A stretch of DNA of 7,139 nt from Minisyncoccota bacterium (GCA_028703995.1 JAQVLU010000005.1:9900-17038); one strand, 5' to 3'; shown: positions 1-6,101, numbered from the stretch's first letter. A program made the numbers and translations. Notes: generated by a model not told the origin, from the letters alone.

Positions 1-83
1 CTAAAAAGAACAACGCTTACAAGTATTCCAATAATGATAATAACGACTAAAATTTCAATTAAAGTAAATGATTTATTTTTCAT
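1..83 (-). CDS. Type IV pilin-like / pseudopilin protein, N-terminal fragment
   Basis: Only the first 27 codons lie in the window; the gene runs off the left edge. Translated from the ATG at 83, it reads MKNKS, then FTLIEILVV, then a run of Ile/Gly/Leu/Val. This is the class III signal of type IV pilins and type II secretion pseudopilins: a short basic leader, Phe at mature position 1, Glu at position 5, and a hydrophobic helix that anchors the subunit in the membrane before assembly. Prepilin peptidase (PilD) would cleave before the Phe. The residue before the cut is Ser rather than the usual Gly. The fragment cannot tell a major pilin from a minor pilin or pseudopilin. The signal itself is unmistakable, so the family call is firm and the exact role is open. 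Confidence 0.85.
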   Translation of the reverse strand, partial: MKNKSFTLIEILVVIIIIGILVSVVLF

Positions 84-91
84 ATGCTTTG

Positions 92-120
92 ATTATAACA
101 AAATACTTGACCAAATACAA
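92..120 (-). promoter_or_regulatory. Putative promoter of the pilin-like gene
   Basis: On the minus strand a perfect -10 TATAAT (92-97) lies 17 bp from a weak -35 TTGTAT (115-120). The expected start site, near 85, is only a few bases from the ATG at 83, so a transcript from here would be leaderless or nearly so. It overlaps the divergent rpsF promoter. The -10 is convincing; the -35 matches only in its TTG. Confidence 0.5.
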
Positions 121-135
121 TAAAGTTGCTATATT
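107..135 (+). promoter_or_regulatory. Sigma70-type promoter of the rpsF-ssb-rpsR operon
   Basis: The -35 TTGACC (107-112) and -10 TATATT (130-135) each match the consensus at 5 of 6 positions and are separated by exactly 17 bp. The predicted start near 142 gives a leader of about 24 nt with no Shine-Dalgarno sequence. Confidence 0.75.
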
Positions 136-165
136 TTATTTATATAGATTAAAGAATTAAAGATT

Positions 166-585
166 ATGAATTTTTACGAGTTTAACTTATTAATAACAAC
201 TAGCTTAGGAGAAGAACAGCTTACCTCATTTTGTGAAGGTTTAATTTCTGAAATAAAAGAACACGGCAGTATTATTACTGAACCCACTTTTACAAAAAGA
301 AAATTAGCTTACTCTATAAGCAAAGAAAATGAAGCTTGGCTTACTGTTTTCTCTCTTTCTTTAAAAGGAGAAGATAAAAAAGTTAGCTTAAACGGTATTG
401 AAAAAATATTAAAAAGCAAAACAGAAGTTTTAAGATATTTAATGCTTTTGAAAGACGACAAACCACCAAAAGTAAGAAGAAAAAGAAGATCTGCTAAAAA
501 AGAAGAGGAAGTATTAGTAGCTGTTGAGGCAGATGCTGAGAAAGTAAACGAAAAAGTAGAAGAATTATTAAAAGAAGAATTATAA
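166..585 (+). CDS. rpsF: 30S ribosomal protein S6 (bS6)
   Basis: S6 binds 16S rRNA in the platform of the small subunit as a heterodimer with S18. The 139-residue product has the family pattern: MNFYEFNLLI opening strand, a helix, KRKLAYSI near 44-51, a WLTVFSLSL strand near 58-66, and EVLRYLMLL near 87-95. The compact S6 fold covers about residues 1-98. It is followed by a basic stretch (KVRRKRRSAKK, 102-112) and an acidic, helix-prone tail to 139, longer than a minimal S6. It is first in an operon with ssb and rpsR, the usual bacterial order, 16 nt before ssb. The ATG at 166 starts right at the conserved N-terminus; no Shine-Dalgarno is present in the leader. The call is secure. Confidence 0.96.
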   Translation: MNFYEFNLLITTSLGEEQLTSFCEGLISEIKEHGSIITEPTFTKRKLAYSISKENEAWLTVFSLSLKGEDKKVSLNGIEKILKSKTEVLRYLMLLKDDKPPKVRRKRRSAKKEEEVLVAVEADAEKVNEKVEELLKEEL

Positions 586-601
586 ATAATAAACTTTTAT
601 T

Positions 602-1036
602 ATGAACTTAAATAAAGTTTTCTTAATCGGCAGAGTGGCTTCTGATATTGAACTACTCTCTACTCAAACTGGTAAAAAGGTTTGTAAAATCTCTCTTGCG
701 ACAAATAGAACTTGGAAAGCACAAGGTGGAGAAAAAAAAGAAGAAACAAATTTTCACAACATCATTTTGTGGGAAAAGTTAGCTGAAATTGTTAGCCAAT
801 ACTCAGCTAAAGGAAGTATTCTCCTTGTTGAAGGAAGAATAGAAAATCGTTCTTGGGAAGATAAGGACAAAAAGAAAAGATACACCACTGAAATCATTGC
901 GGAAAACATTCAGCTTGGACCAAAATCAAGCGGAAGCACTGCTCCAGCAAACAAAGCAAAGAAACAAGAGGAAGTAGAAGAAGAACTTCCAGTCATTGAC
1001 GAAGACGAAATTGACATTAAAGATATACCATTTTAA
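602..1036 (+). CDS. ssb: Single-stranded DNA-binding protein SSB
   Basis: SSB coats single-stranded DNA during replication, repair and recombination and recruits partners through its C-terminal tip. The 144-residue protein starts with the classic MNLNKVFLIGRV of the OB fold. It continues with KISLATNRTWK (29-39), NFHNIILW (50-57, with the Trp that stacks on DNA) and GSILLVEGRIENRSWED (71-87). The OB domain ends near 105. A short linker rich in Ser, Ala, Lys and Glu leads to an acidic tail ending IKDIPF, the usual partner-docking tip. It lies between rpsF and rpsR as in many bacteria, where it is made with S6 and S18. Its leader is AT-only with no Shine-Dalgarno. An A8 run lies at 732-739. The call is secure. 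Confidence 0.96.
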   Translation: MNLNKVFLIGRVASDIELLSTQTGKKVCKISLATNRTWKAQGGEKKEETNFHNIILWEKLAEIVSQYSAKGSILLVEGRIENRSWEDKDKKKRYTTEIIAENIQLGPKSSGSTAPANKAKKQEEVEEELPVIDEDEIDIKDIPF

Positions 1037-1047
1037 AGATAAACATT

Positions 1048-1248
1048 ATGAATAATTGCTATTTTTGTAAAAAAAATATAGACGAAATTGATTTTAAAGA
1101 CACAAACACTTTACAAAATTATATTTCAAGATCAAGTAAAATTAAAGCTCAAACAAGAACTAATCTTTGCGCTAAACACCAAAGAAAAATCGCTCTTGCT
1201 ATCAAAAGAGCTAGATTCCTAGGTCTATTACCATATATTCCTGAATAA
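1048..1248 (+). CDS. rpsR: 30S ribosomal protein S18 (bS18), zinc-ligand form
   Basis: S18 pairs with S6 on the small-subunit platform. The 66-residue product matches the family in DFKD, LQNYIS (22-27), LCAKHQRKIALAIKRARFLG (40-59) and LLPY. It keeps four possible zinc ligands: Cys4 and Cys7 in a CxxC, and Cys41 and His44 in CxxH. This is the zinc-containing form of S18; many bacteria have lost these residues. The segment before Cys41 reads TRTN where I expect RRTG in most relatives. It starts 11 nt after ssb and is the last gene of the operon. No rplI (bL9) follows, although L9 is often next in this operon; a terminator comes directly instead. There is no Shine-Dalgarno sequence. Confidence 0.95.
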   Translation: MNNCYFCKKNIDEIDFKDTNTLQNYISRSSKIKAQTRTNLCAKHQRKIALAIKRARFLGLLPYIPE

Positions 1249-1250
1249 AT

Positions 1251-1279
1251 AAAAAAGCTCCTTTTTAGGAGCTTTTTTT
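1251..1279. terminator. Bidirectional intrinsic terminator between rpsR and recA
   Basis: A perfect stem AGCTCCT/AGGAGCT (1256-1262 with 1267-1273) encloses a TTTT loop. It is flanked by A-runs on the left and T-runs on the right, which also extend the stem. On either strand the hairpin is followed by a U-tract, so it can end both the rpsR transcript and the convergent recA transcript. It fills almost the entire 32-bp gap between the two stop codons. Confidence 0.93.
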
Positions 1280-1280
1280 G

Positions 1281-2321
1281 TTACTCTTCTTCAACTTCTT
1301 GAGGCGCTTTTTTATCATCGTCTTTAACTTTTTTAATGACTTCTTTTTTAAGAGTCTCAAATATTTTTGGATTATCTTTAAGGAAGTTTTTAGATTGTTC
1401 GCCACCGTGTCCAAGTTTAATCTCTCCGTAAGAAAAATGAGCTCCTGTTTTTTTGACGACACCTTCTTTGGTCGCTAAGTTTAAAAGTTCTGATTCTCTT
1501 GAAATACCTTCGGCGTAATAAATATCAAACTCTGCTGTTTGAAAAGGTGCAGCCACTTTGTTTTTAACCACCTTTACTTTTACTCTAGAACCAACGATCG
1601 CTTCTCCTTGTTTAATTTGAGCAATACGTCTTAACTCTAGTCTTACTGAGGCATAAAATTTAAGAGCAAGTCCTCCTGGAGTTGTTTCTGGATTTCCAAA
1701 CATAATACCAATCTTCATTCTAGTCTGATTTAAAAAGATAACAATTGTATTTGTTTTTGCAATAATTGAAGAAAGTTTTCTTAAAGCTTGAGACATTAAC
1801 CTTGCCTGAAGCCCAATTTGTTGGTCCCCTACTTCTCCAGCAACTTCTGCTTTAGGAACAAGGGCAGCTACAGAATCAACTACGATAACATCAACATCTT
1901 CTGAACGAACTAATTTTTCAACAATTTGAAGAGCTTGCTCTCCAGAATCTGGTTGAGCAATTAATAAATCATCAACTAAAACTCCTATCTTTTTAGCGTA
2001 TTCTGGATCAAGAGCATGCTCCGCATCAATAAAGGCAGCTACTCCGCCTTTCTTTTGAGCTTCAGCAATAATGCTTAAGGCTAAAGTAGTTTTTCCAGTA
2101 CTTTCTCCCCCATAAATCTCTATAATTCTTCCTCTTGGAACTCCCATCACTCCGAGAGCAAGGTCTGTGGTCAAAGAACCTGTTGGAATAACATCAACAT
2201 CTACCTTTCTAACATCGCTCAATTTCATAATTGCTCCTTCTCCAAAAGTATCTCTAATTTCTGCAATCGCTTCTTCTAAATTAATCTTTTCTTTTTTTTC
2301 TTTTTTTTCTTTTTTTGCCAT
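1281..2321 (-). CDS. recA: Recombinase RecA
   Basis: RecA forms ATP-dependent filaments on single-stranded DNA for strand exchange and SOS signalling. The 346 residues are close to the E. coli length. Walker A is GGESTGKT (71-78), with Gly-Gly where many relatives have Gly-Pro. The catalytic Glu lies in FIDAEHALDP (97-106, Glu101), and Walker B is DVIVVDS (144-150). The DNA-binding loop L1 region is GEVGDQQIGLQARLM (162-176), and L2 follows in MKIGIMFGNPETTPGG (202-217). The C-terminal domain holds EGISRESELLNLA and SKNFLKDNP, ending in an acidic tail (EVEEE). The N-terminus is an unusual Lys/Glu repeat coded by A-runs. The gene has its own promoter and shares a terminator with rpsR. No Shine-Dalgarno and no recognisable LexA site were found upstream. 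Confidence 0.98.
   Translation of the reverse strand: MAKKEKKEKKEKINLEEAIAEIRDTFGEGAIMKLSDVRKVDVDVIPTGSLTTDLALGVMGVPRGRIIEIYGGESTGKTTLALSIIAEAQKKGGVAAFIDAEHALDPEYAKKIGVLVDDLLIAQPDSGEQALQIVEKLVRSEDVDVIVVDSVAALVPKAEVAGEVGDQQIGLQARLMSQALRKLSSIIAKTNTIVIFLNQTRMKIGIMFGNPETTPGGLALKFYASVRLELRRIAQIKQGEAIVGSRVKVKVVKNKVAAPFQTAEFDIYYAEGISRESELLNLATKEGVVKKTGAHFSYGEIKLGHGGEQSKNFLKDNPKIFETLKKEVIKKVKDDDKKAPQEVEEE
2291..2316 (-). repeat. A-run 9-bp tandem repeat in the recA N-terminus
   Basis: Read on the minus strand, two A8 runs and one A7 run are separated by single G residues, giving a near-perfect 9-bp repeat. It encodes the Lys-Lys-Glu repeat at residues 3-12 of RecA. Runs of this length are known sites for polymerase slippage. 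The reading frame is intact here. Confidence 0.8.
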
Positions 2322-2348
2322 ATATTTTTGAGTAATAATTACATTTAA

Positions 2349-2377
2349 ATTATATCTTTTATCTCTTTTTAAAGCAA
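2349..2377 (-). promoter_or_regulatory. Sigma70-type promoter of recA
   Basis: On the minus strand the -35 TTGCTT (2372-2377) lies 17 bp before a perfect -10 TATAAT (2349-2354). The expected start near 2342 gives a leader of about 20 nt made almost only of A and T. The -35 begins a few bases beyond the T-run of the preceding gene's terminator, so the two units are insulated but abutting. Confidence 0.75.
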
Positions 2378-2382
2378 GTAAT

Positions 2383-2408
2383 AAAAAAAATCAGATATTT
2401 TCTGACTT
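2383..2408 (-). terminator. Intrinsic terminator after the small coiled-coil gene
   Basis: On the minus strand the stem TCAGA/TCTGA (2401-2405 with 2391-2395) closes an AAATA loop (2396-2400). The stem can be extended by a G-U and two A-U pairs and is followed by eight Ts (2383-2390). It begins at the stop codon of the upstream gene and ends just before the recA -35. Confidence 0.85.
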
Positions 2409-2659
2409 TAAGCATAACCGATATTGTTATCAGTTAAAATAATGTTGATGTTTACTATCGCCTCTTCTATTCTTTTCACCTCCGATTCAAATCTTTTTAA
2501 AACAATTAGATCTGTTTTTGTTTGTTCGAGTTTTTCTTTCAAAAATTCAAATTCTTTTTCTTCTTCAAAAGAAAGTCTTTGATTATTCTTTTTAAGAAGA
2601 ATATCAACCTCTTTTAAAAGAAGAATAATACTTCTTTCTAGTTCAGATATAATAAACAC
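2408..2659 (-). CDS. Small coiled-coil protein, unknown function
   Basis: I do not recognise this 83-residue product. It starts at a GTG; an in-frame stop lies shortly upstream and no ATG occurs in the first codons, so GTG is the best choice. The sequence is mostly charged helix: a hydrophobic first helix (about 3-23, rich in Ile and Leu), a break at NNQRLS (25-30), and a long Glu/Lys helix (about 31-75) with regularly spaced Leu, Ile and Val. This looks like a two-helix hairpin or coiled coil. It has no Cys, no membrane segment and no signal peptide. It has its own promoter, a palindrome near the expected start site and a strong terminator, so it can be expressed independently of recA downstream and the ftsK unit upstream. 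That arrangement supports a real gene; its role is unknown. Confidence 0.7.
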   Translation of the reverse strand: MFIISELERSIILLLKEVDILLKKNNQRLSFEEEKEFEFLKEKLEQTKTDLIVLKRFESEVKRIEEAIVNINIILTDNNIGYA

Positions 2660-2661
2660 CT

Positions 2662-2677
2662 CTAAGGGCTGTCTTAG
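2662..2677. promoter_or_regulatory. Palindrome next to the -10 box, possible operator
   Basis: A perfect inverted repeat CTAAG-N6-CTTAG abuts the -10 box of the coiled-coil gene and spans its expected transcription start. The position suits a repressor site. A 5-bp hairpin in RNA is less likely, because part of it would lie upstream of the start. No known operator family was recognised. Confidence 0.35.
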
Positions 2678-2706
2678 TTAATACAATAAAAATGGCTTAA
2701 AGTCAA
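2678..2706 (-). promoter_or_regulatory. Promoter of the small coiled-coil gene
   Basis: On the minus strand the -35 TTGACT (2701-2706) lies 17 bp before the -10 TATTAA (2678-2683, 4 of 6 matches). The -35 overlaps the TGA stop of the upstream 80-residue gene. The expected start near 2671 leaves a leader of roughly 12 nt before the GTG. Confidence 0.55.
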
Positions 2707-2945
2707 TAACCTTCCTTTATTCTGTTTTTAACTTCTTCGTAGGCTGAAGAAACTTCTACTCCATAGCTAACTCCTTCACCAACTTCTCTTTTTTCAAGAG
2801 GAAGGTTTTGTTTTATCTCTCCACCCATAGCTTGAAAGAAAGCTGCTTTTTCTTCCTTGTTCATATCTCTTACTAATTTTAAAGCTTCGTTTACAGAATC
2901 TGTAGCTTCAGCTTCTTTTTTTAAATTTGGATTTTCAAAATTCAT
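2703..2945 (-). CDS. Small soluble hypothetical protein (80 aa)
   Basis: I do not recognise this protein. Its 80 residues form a hydrophilic, acidic, probably partly disordered N-terminus (1-15) and a helix-prone centre (SVNEALKLVRDMNKEEKAAF, 17-36). A Gly/Pro-containing loop follows (about 40-62), then a final helix (SSAYEEVKNRIKEGY, 66-80). There is no Cys, signal peptide or membrane segment. It starts at an ATG 9 nt after the preceding gene and has no Shine-Dalgarno sequence. It is the last gene of the unit that begins with the Kazal protein. No terminator follows directly, so transcripts probably run on into the next small gene. The intact frame and tight spacing support a real gene. Confidence 0.72.
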   Translation of the reverse strand: MNFENPNLKKEAEATDSVNEALKLVRDMNKEEKAAFFQAMGGEIKQNLPLEKREVGEGVSYGVEVSSAYEEVKNRIKEGY

Positions 2946-2954
2946 ATTTTTTTA

Positions 2955-3638
2955 TTATAATTTATTATAAAAATCTTTTAACTTTGGTAATAATTTTTTG
3001 CAATTCTCTAATTTAAATATTTTTTTAATTTCTAAAGCTTTTTTAAAATCTCCTTGCTCTGCTAGCTTAATAAAACTGTTTTCTGCATCTTCTTTAAAAA
3101 AACTTAAATCCTCTATTTTAAAGACAGTCATAAAATTTAAAATCTCATCGATACTTCCTCTTTTGATAATATCTTTAAGTCTTTCTTTAGTAGCCTCTTT
3201 TACTCTTTCTGAATTAAGAAACTCTTCGCTAAAACCTCCTACCTCAATCATTTCCCTATAATCGTCCCTAAAAGAAAGTTGATTAATAAAAGAATCTTTA
3301 ATGCTTTCTAAAATATCAGTACTTAAATCTAACTCCATTACATCTCGATAAAAACGACAAACATCTAAAGTTTTTTCGAAATCAGCTACAAAACTTTTTT
3401 CAATTGCCTGCTTAACTTCTAAATTAAAAATAGAAAGTCCGTTGTTCTCTAAAAGCTCAAACATCTTTTCGTTAGACAAATCTTCTTTTTCTTGATAATC
3501 TTTTAACTCTTCAATGGCAAGAGCAATCTCTCCAACAACTTTTGGATCTTCTCCATTATTAATTCTTTTTACCCCAAACTTAAAATTATCAATCGCAGAA
3601 AATTTTAAATCTTGATTTGTTTCTTTTTCTGAAAACAT
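2955..3638 (-). CDS. Alpha-helical repeat protein, unknown function
   Basis: This 227-residue protein has no family I can name. It has no signal peptide or membrane helix and should be cytoplasmic. After an N-terminal region (1-70), the rest can be read as about four degenerate helix-pair repeats of roughly 33-38 residues, near 75-107, 108-143, 145-181 and 183-218. The last two are clearest: ERLKDIIKRGSIDEILNFM and NSFIKLAEQGDFKKALEIKK share a helix, then G-(S/D)-(I/F), then a second helix ending at VFKIED or IFKLEN. Such solenoids (TPR- or HEAT-like) usually bind other proteins. Its ATG shares one base with the ftsK stop (TAATG), with a purine-rich GAAGAAG just before, so translation is probably coupled to ftsK. 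A link to FtsK function is possible but unproven. Confidence 0.75.
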   Translation of the reverse strand: MFSEKETNQDLKFSAIDNFKFGVKRINNGEDPKVVGEIALAIEELKDYQEKEDLSNEKMFELLENNGLSIFNLEVKQAIEKSFVADFEKTLDVCRFYRDVMELDLSTDILESIKDSFINQLSFRDDYREMIEVGGFSEEFLNSERVKEATKERLKDIIKRGSIDEILNFMTVFKIEDLSFFKEDAENSFIKLAEQGDFKKALEIKKIFKLENCKKLLPKLKDFYNKL

Positions 3639-5776
3639 TATTCTTCTTCTTTAATATAAACTTCTCTTTGTCTTGAACCTTCTTGTGGACCAACAATTCC
3701 ACGTTCCTCTAATGAATCAATAAGTCTTGCTGCTCGTGCGTAACCAACACCAAGCTTTCTCTGAAGATATGAAGTAGAGGCTTTTCTTGTTTGAATAACT
3801 ATTTGTTTCGCTTGATTGTAAAGAGGATCTTCGTCTGACAAGAATTGGTCCATTTGAGCCTCAGGAGAAGTATTTGCTTCTTCTAAAACCGCTCTTAAAG
3901 AATTGTCCTCTTCCTCTATTTCCAAATATCTTTCTGGGTTTTCAACTTCTTCTTTGATTTTCTTTGCTTCAATAAAAGAAACCACGTCTTTAATTTCTTT
4001 TTCAGAAACAAAGGGTCCTTGAATACGTCTTAAGTTAGAAGTATCTTTTGTTTGAAAAAGTAAATCTCCTTTCCCTAAAAGTTTTTCTGCTCCTCCTGAA
4101 TCAAGCATTGTTCTTGAATCTATTTGAGACGCTACCTTTAAACCAATTCTGCTTGAAACATTTGCTTTGATTAGTCCAGTGATAACTTCAACAGATGGTC
4201 TTTGAGTCGCTAAAATTAAATGGATTCCAACTGCTCTTGCTTTTTGAGCTAAACGAACAACATAGGCTTCTAATTCTTTTCCTCGAGCCATCATTAAATC
4301 AGCGAGTTCATCTATAATAACTACAATGTAAGGCATCTTTTCCATTCCATCTTTCCAACTTTTATTATAAGTTAAAATATCTCTATTCCCTGCATCCCTT
4401 AAAACTTCAAACCTTCTTTCCATCTCTCCTACAAGCCATTTCAAAGCAATAATAGTTTCGTCAGCATTAGCGATTACAGGACACATAAGATGACTAATTG
4501 GGTTATAAACTGGAAACTCTACCTTTTTTGGATCAACCATAACGAACTTCATATCATCTGGCCCGTTCCTATAAATTAAACTTAAAATAATACAATTTAA
4601 ACAAATTGATTTTCCGGAACCAGTTGTTCCAGCAACAAGAAGATGGGGCATATCAGCCAAATCAGCAAAAACAATATCTCCACGAACATCTTTTCCTAAA
4701 GCAAAAAGAAGTGGAGAGTCTGACTCTTTGAATTTTTTATCAGAAAGCATTTCTCGAAGTCCAACGGAAACCCTTTTTTTGTTAGGAATTTCTATTCCCA
4801 CAAGAGATCGTCCTGGAATAGGAGCTTCTATTCTAATAGAAGGAGTAGCTAAATCTAAAGCTAAGTTCGTTGATAAATTAGTGATTTTAGATAATTTAAC
4901 TCCTTCAGCTGGTTTTAAAGTATATTGAGAAACTGTTGGTCCAACATTAACTTCCCCCATTTCCACAGGAACATCAAAATTATGTAAAGTTCTTTTTATT
5001 GTGTTTGAATTAAGTTTAATATCTCCACTTTCTGGCTTCTCTATTTTATTTGAAAGAATTGAAAGTGGTGGAGCCTCATAAGGAGCATAAGTTTTTCTTT
5101 GCATTACAACTTTAGGTTCCTTTTCTTTTACTATTTCTTCCTTCTTCTCAAATTTGGGAATAATTTTGAAAAAAGATTTCTTCTTTGGAATAATCTTTAC
5201 TAAAGGAAGATCTTCATCTTCTTCGTCTTCTTTTTTACATTCTTTAATTTTTTTAAATAAAGGTTCTAAAAGAATAATTAAAGTAACTACTGACAAAACA
5301 CTTAAAGTCAGCATAGTCACCCAAAAGCCAAAACCTTTCATAATTAATATTGAGATAGCATAACCAATGATTCCCCCCATTCCCGAATAACCAAAATTAA
5401 ATCCTTCTGAACCAAGATATTTTAATTCCGCAATACCGAATAAGGCAGAAATTTCAAAAAGAAAAGCAATCAAAAGAAAAACTAAATGATTCTCTTTGTT
5501 GTGGTAAGGATTGTCTTTCCATAAAAGAAAGATTGTTGCCATTAGAAAAACTATTGGCAAAAGATAAACTGCATTTCCAAACAAGAAACGACAAATATCT
5601 TCTAGGTTATTACCAATTGCTCCAGCGGCGTCAGCAAAAGCAAAAACAAAAATTAAAGTAAAAATAAAAGATAAGCCAGCATAAATATAATTTTTGTAAA
5701 CTTCTAAAAAGTTTGGCTTTTTAACAATATTTTCTTTTGGCAGAGAAGGTCTTCCCCTCTTTTTATTTCTTCCCAT
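3638..5776 (-). CDS. ftsK: DNA translocase FtsK
   Basis: FtsK anchors at the division septum and pumps chromosomal DNA towards the dif site for XerCD resolution. All three parts are present in 712 residues. The N-terminal region has four or five membrane helices (about 31-50, 68-86, 97-115, 132-147, 151-171). A short charged linker follows to about 230, much shorter than in E. coli. The motor domain has Walker A GTTGSGKS (383-390), Walker B VVIIDE (485-490) and ATQRPS (523-528). The C-terminal gamma winged helix runs from about 648 to 707 (KASTSYLQRKLGVGYARAAR region, then LIDSLEERGIVGP), which implies recognition of orienting DNA sequences. The ATG lies inside the end of the upstream gene, a 14-nt overlap, with only a weak AGAAGAAA in front, so translation may be coupled. 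It appears complete and functional. Confidence 0.96.
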   Translation of the reverse strand: MGRNKKRGRPSLPKENIVKKPNFLEVYKNYIYAGLSFIFTLIFVFAFADAAGAIGNNLEDICRFLFGNAVYLLPIVFLMATIFLLWKDNPYHNKENHLVFLLIAFLFEISALFGIAELKYLGSEGFNFGYSGMGGIIGYAISILIMKGFGFWVTMLTLSVLSVVTLIILLEPLFKKIKECKKEDEEDEDLPLVKIIPKKKSFFKIIPKFEKKEEIVKEKEPKVVMQRKTYAPYEAPPLSILSNKIEKPESGDIKLNSNTIKRTLHNFDVPVEMGEVNVGPTVSQYTLKPAEGVKLSKITNLSTNLALDLATPSIRIEAPIPGRSLVGIEIPNKKRVSVGLREMLSDKKFKESDSPLLFALGKDVRGDIVFADLADMPHLLVAGTTGSGKSICLNCIILSLIYRNGPDDMKFVMVDPKKVEFPVYNPISHLMCPVIANADETIIALKWLVGEMERRFEVLRDAGNRDILTYNKSWKDGMEKMPYIVVIIDELADLMMARGKELEAYVVRLAQKARAVGIHLILATQRPSVEVITGLIKANVSSRIGLKVASQIDSRTMLDSGGAEKLLGKGDLLFQTKDTSNLRRIQGPFVSEKEIKDVVSFIEAKKIKEEVENPERYLEIEEEDNSLRAVLEEANTSPEAQMDQFLSDEDPLYNQAKQIVIQTRKASTSYLQRKLGVGYARAARLIDSLEERGIVGPQEGSRQREVYIKEEE

Positions 5777-6101
5777 AGTTTTCTTCTATTAATTTTTTAA
5801 CTTCTTTATTAAATCCTGAAAAAGCACTTTCATTGATAAATATGAGTGGGTAGTATCTAAAATTTTTAGACATCCCCTCACTCCTCTTTGTCTCTTTTTT
5901 TAAAGCTGTTAAATCTTTTAAAAAATCTTCATCTGAAGTCAAACGCCTCTCGTAAGAATAATTATTTGCTTCTAAGAAAAAAACTAAATCTTGGTACAAA
6001 ACATTTGATGGACTAGTAAAAATAATCATTTCTGCTTTAGCGTTATTAAAAGCAGAGAAAAGTATGAACGCTAAAAATAGTAAAACTACTTTTACTTTCA
6101 T
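5763..6101 (-). CDS. Exported glutaredoxin-like protein lacking all cysteines
   Basis: The 112-residue product starts MKVKVVLLFLAFILFSAF and has a signal peptide with a likely cut after AKA (about residues 21-23). The mature part resembles a small glutaredoxin/thioredoxin fold: strand MIIFTSPS, a helix, and later YYPLIFINESAFSGF, comparable to the cis-Pro strand and the GGF turn of glutaredoxins. At the place of the CxxC active site it reads SPSNVLY, and there is no cysteine anywhere, so it cannot act as a thiol oxidoreductase. It may bind a partner instead. I chose the ATG at 6101 over a TTG at 6107: it overlaps the previous stop as ATGA and has AAGGA 8 nt upstream. The gene overlaps ftsK by 14 nt. 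The fold assignment is from motif reading only. Confidence 0.72.
   Translation of the reverse strand: MKVKVVLLFLAFILFSAFNNAKAEMIIFTSPSNVLYQDLVFFLEANNYSYERRLTSDEDFLKDLTALKKETKRSEGMSKNFRYYPLIFINESAFSGFNKEVKKLIEENYGKK

Noticed and set aside
1265..1478. Open frames on both strands overlapping the 3' end of recA
   Set aside because: They lie within recA in other frames, have low-complexity Lys- or Phe-rich products and have no start signals.
2322..2407. LexA/SOS box upstream of recA
   Set aside because: Neither a CTG-N10-CAG site nor a GAAC-N4-GTTC site is present; only the promoter and the upstream gene's terminator are seen.
2998..3261. Plus-strand open frame inside the helical repeat protein gene
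   Set aside because: It is antisense to a coding gene with tight operon context, and its Ser/Leu-rich product reflects the complement of Lys/Glu codons.
4728..5363. Two plus-strand open frames opposite ftsK (4728-4928 and 5154-5363)
   Set aside because: Both are antisense to conserved FtsK coding sequence; one contains a run of serines that mirrors the acidic linker of FtsK.
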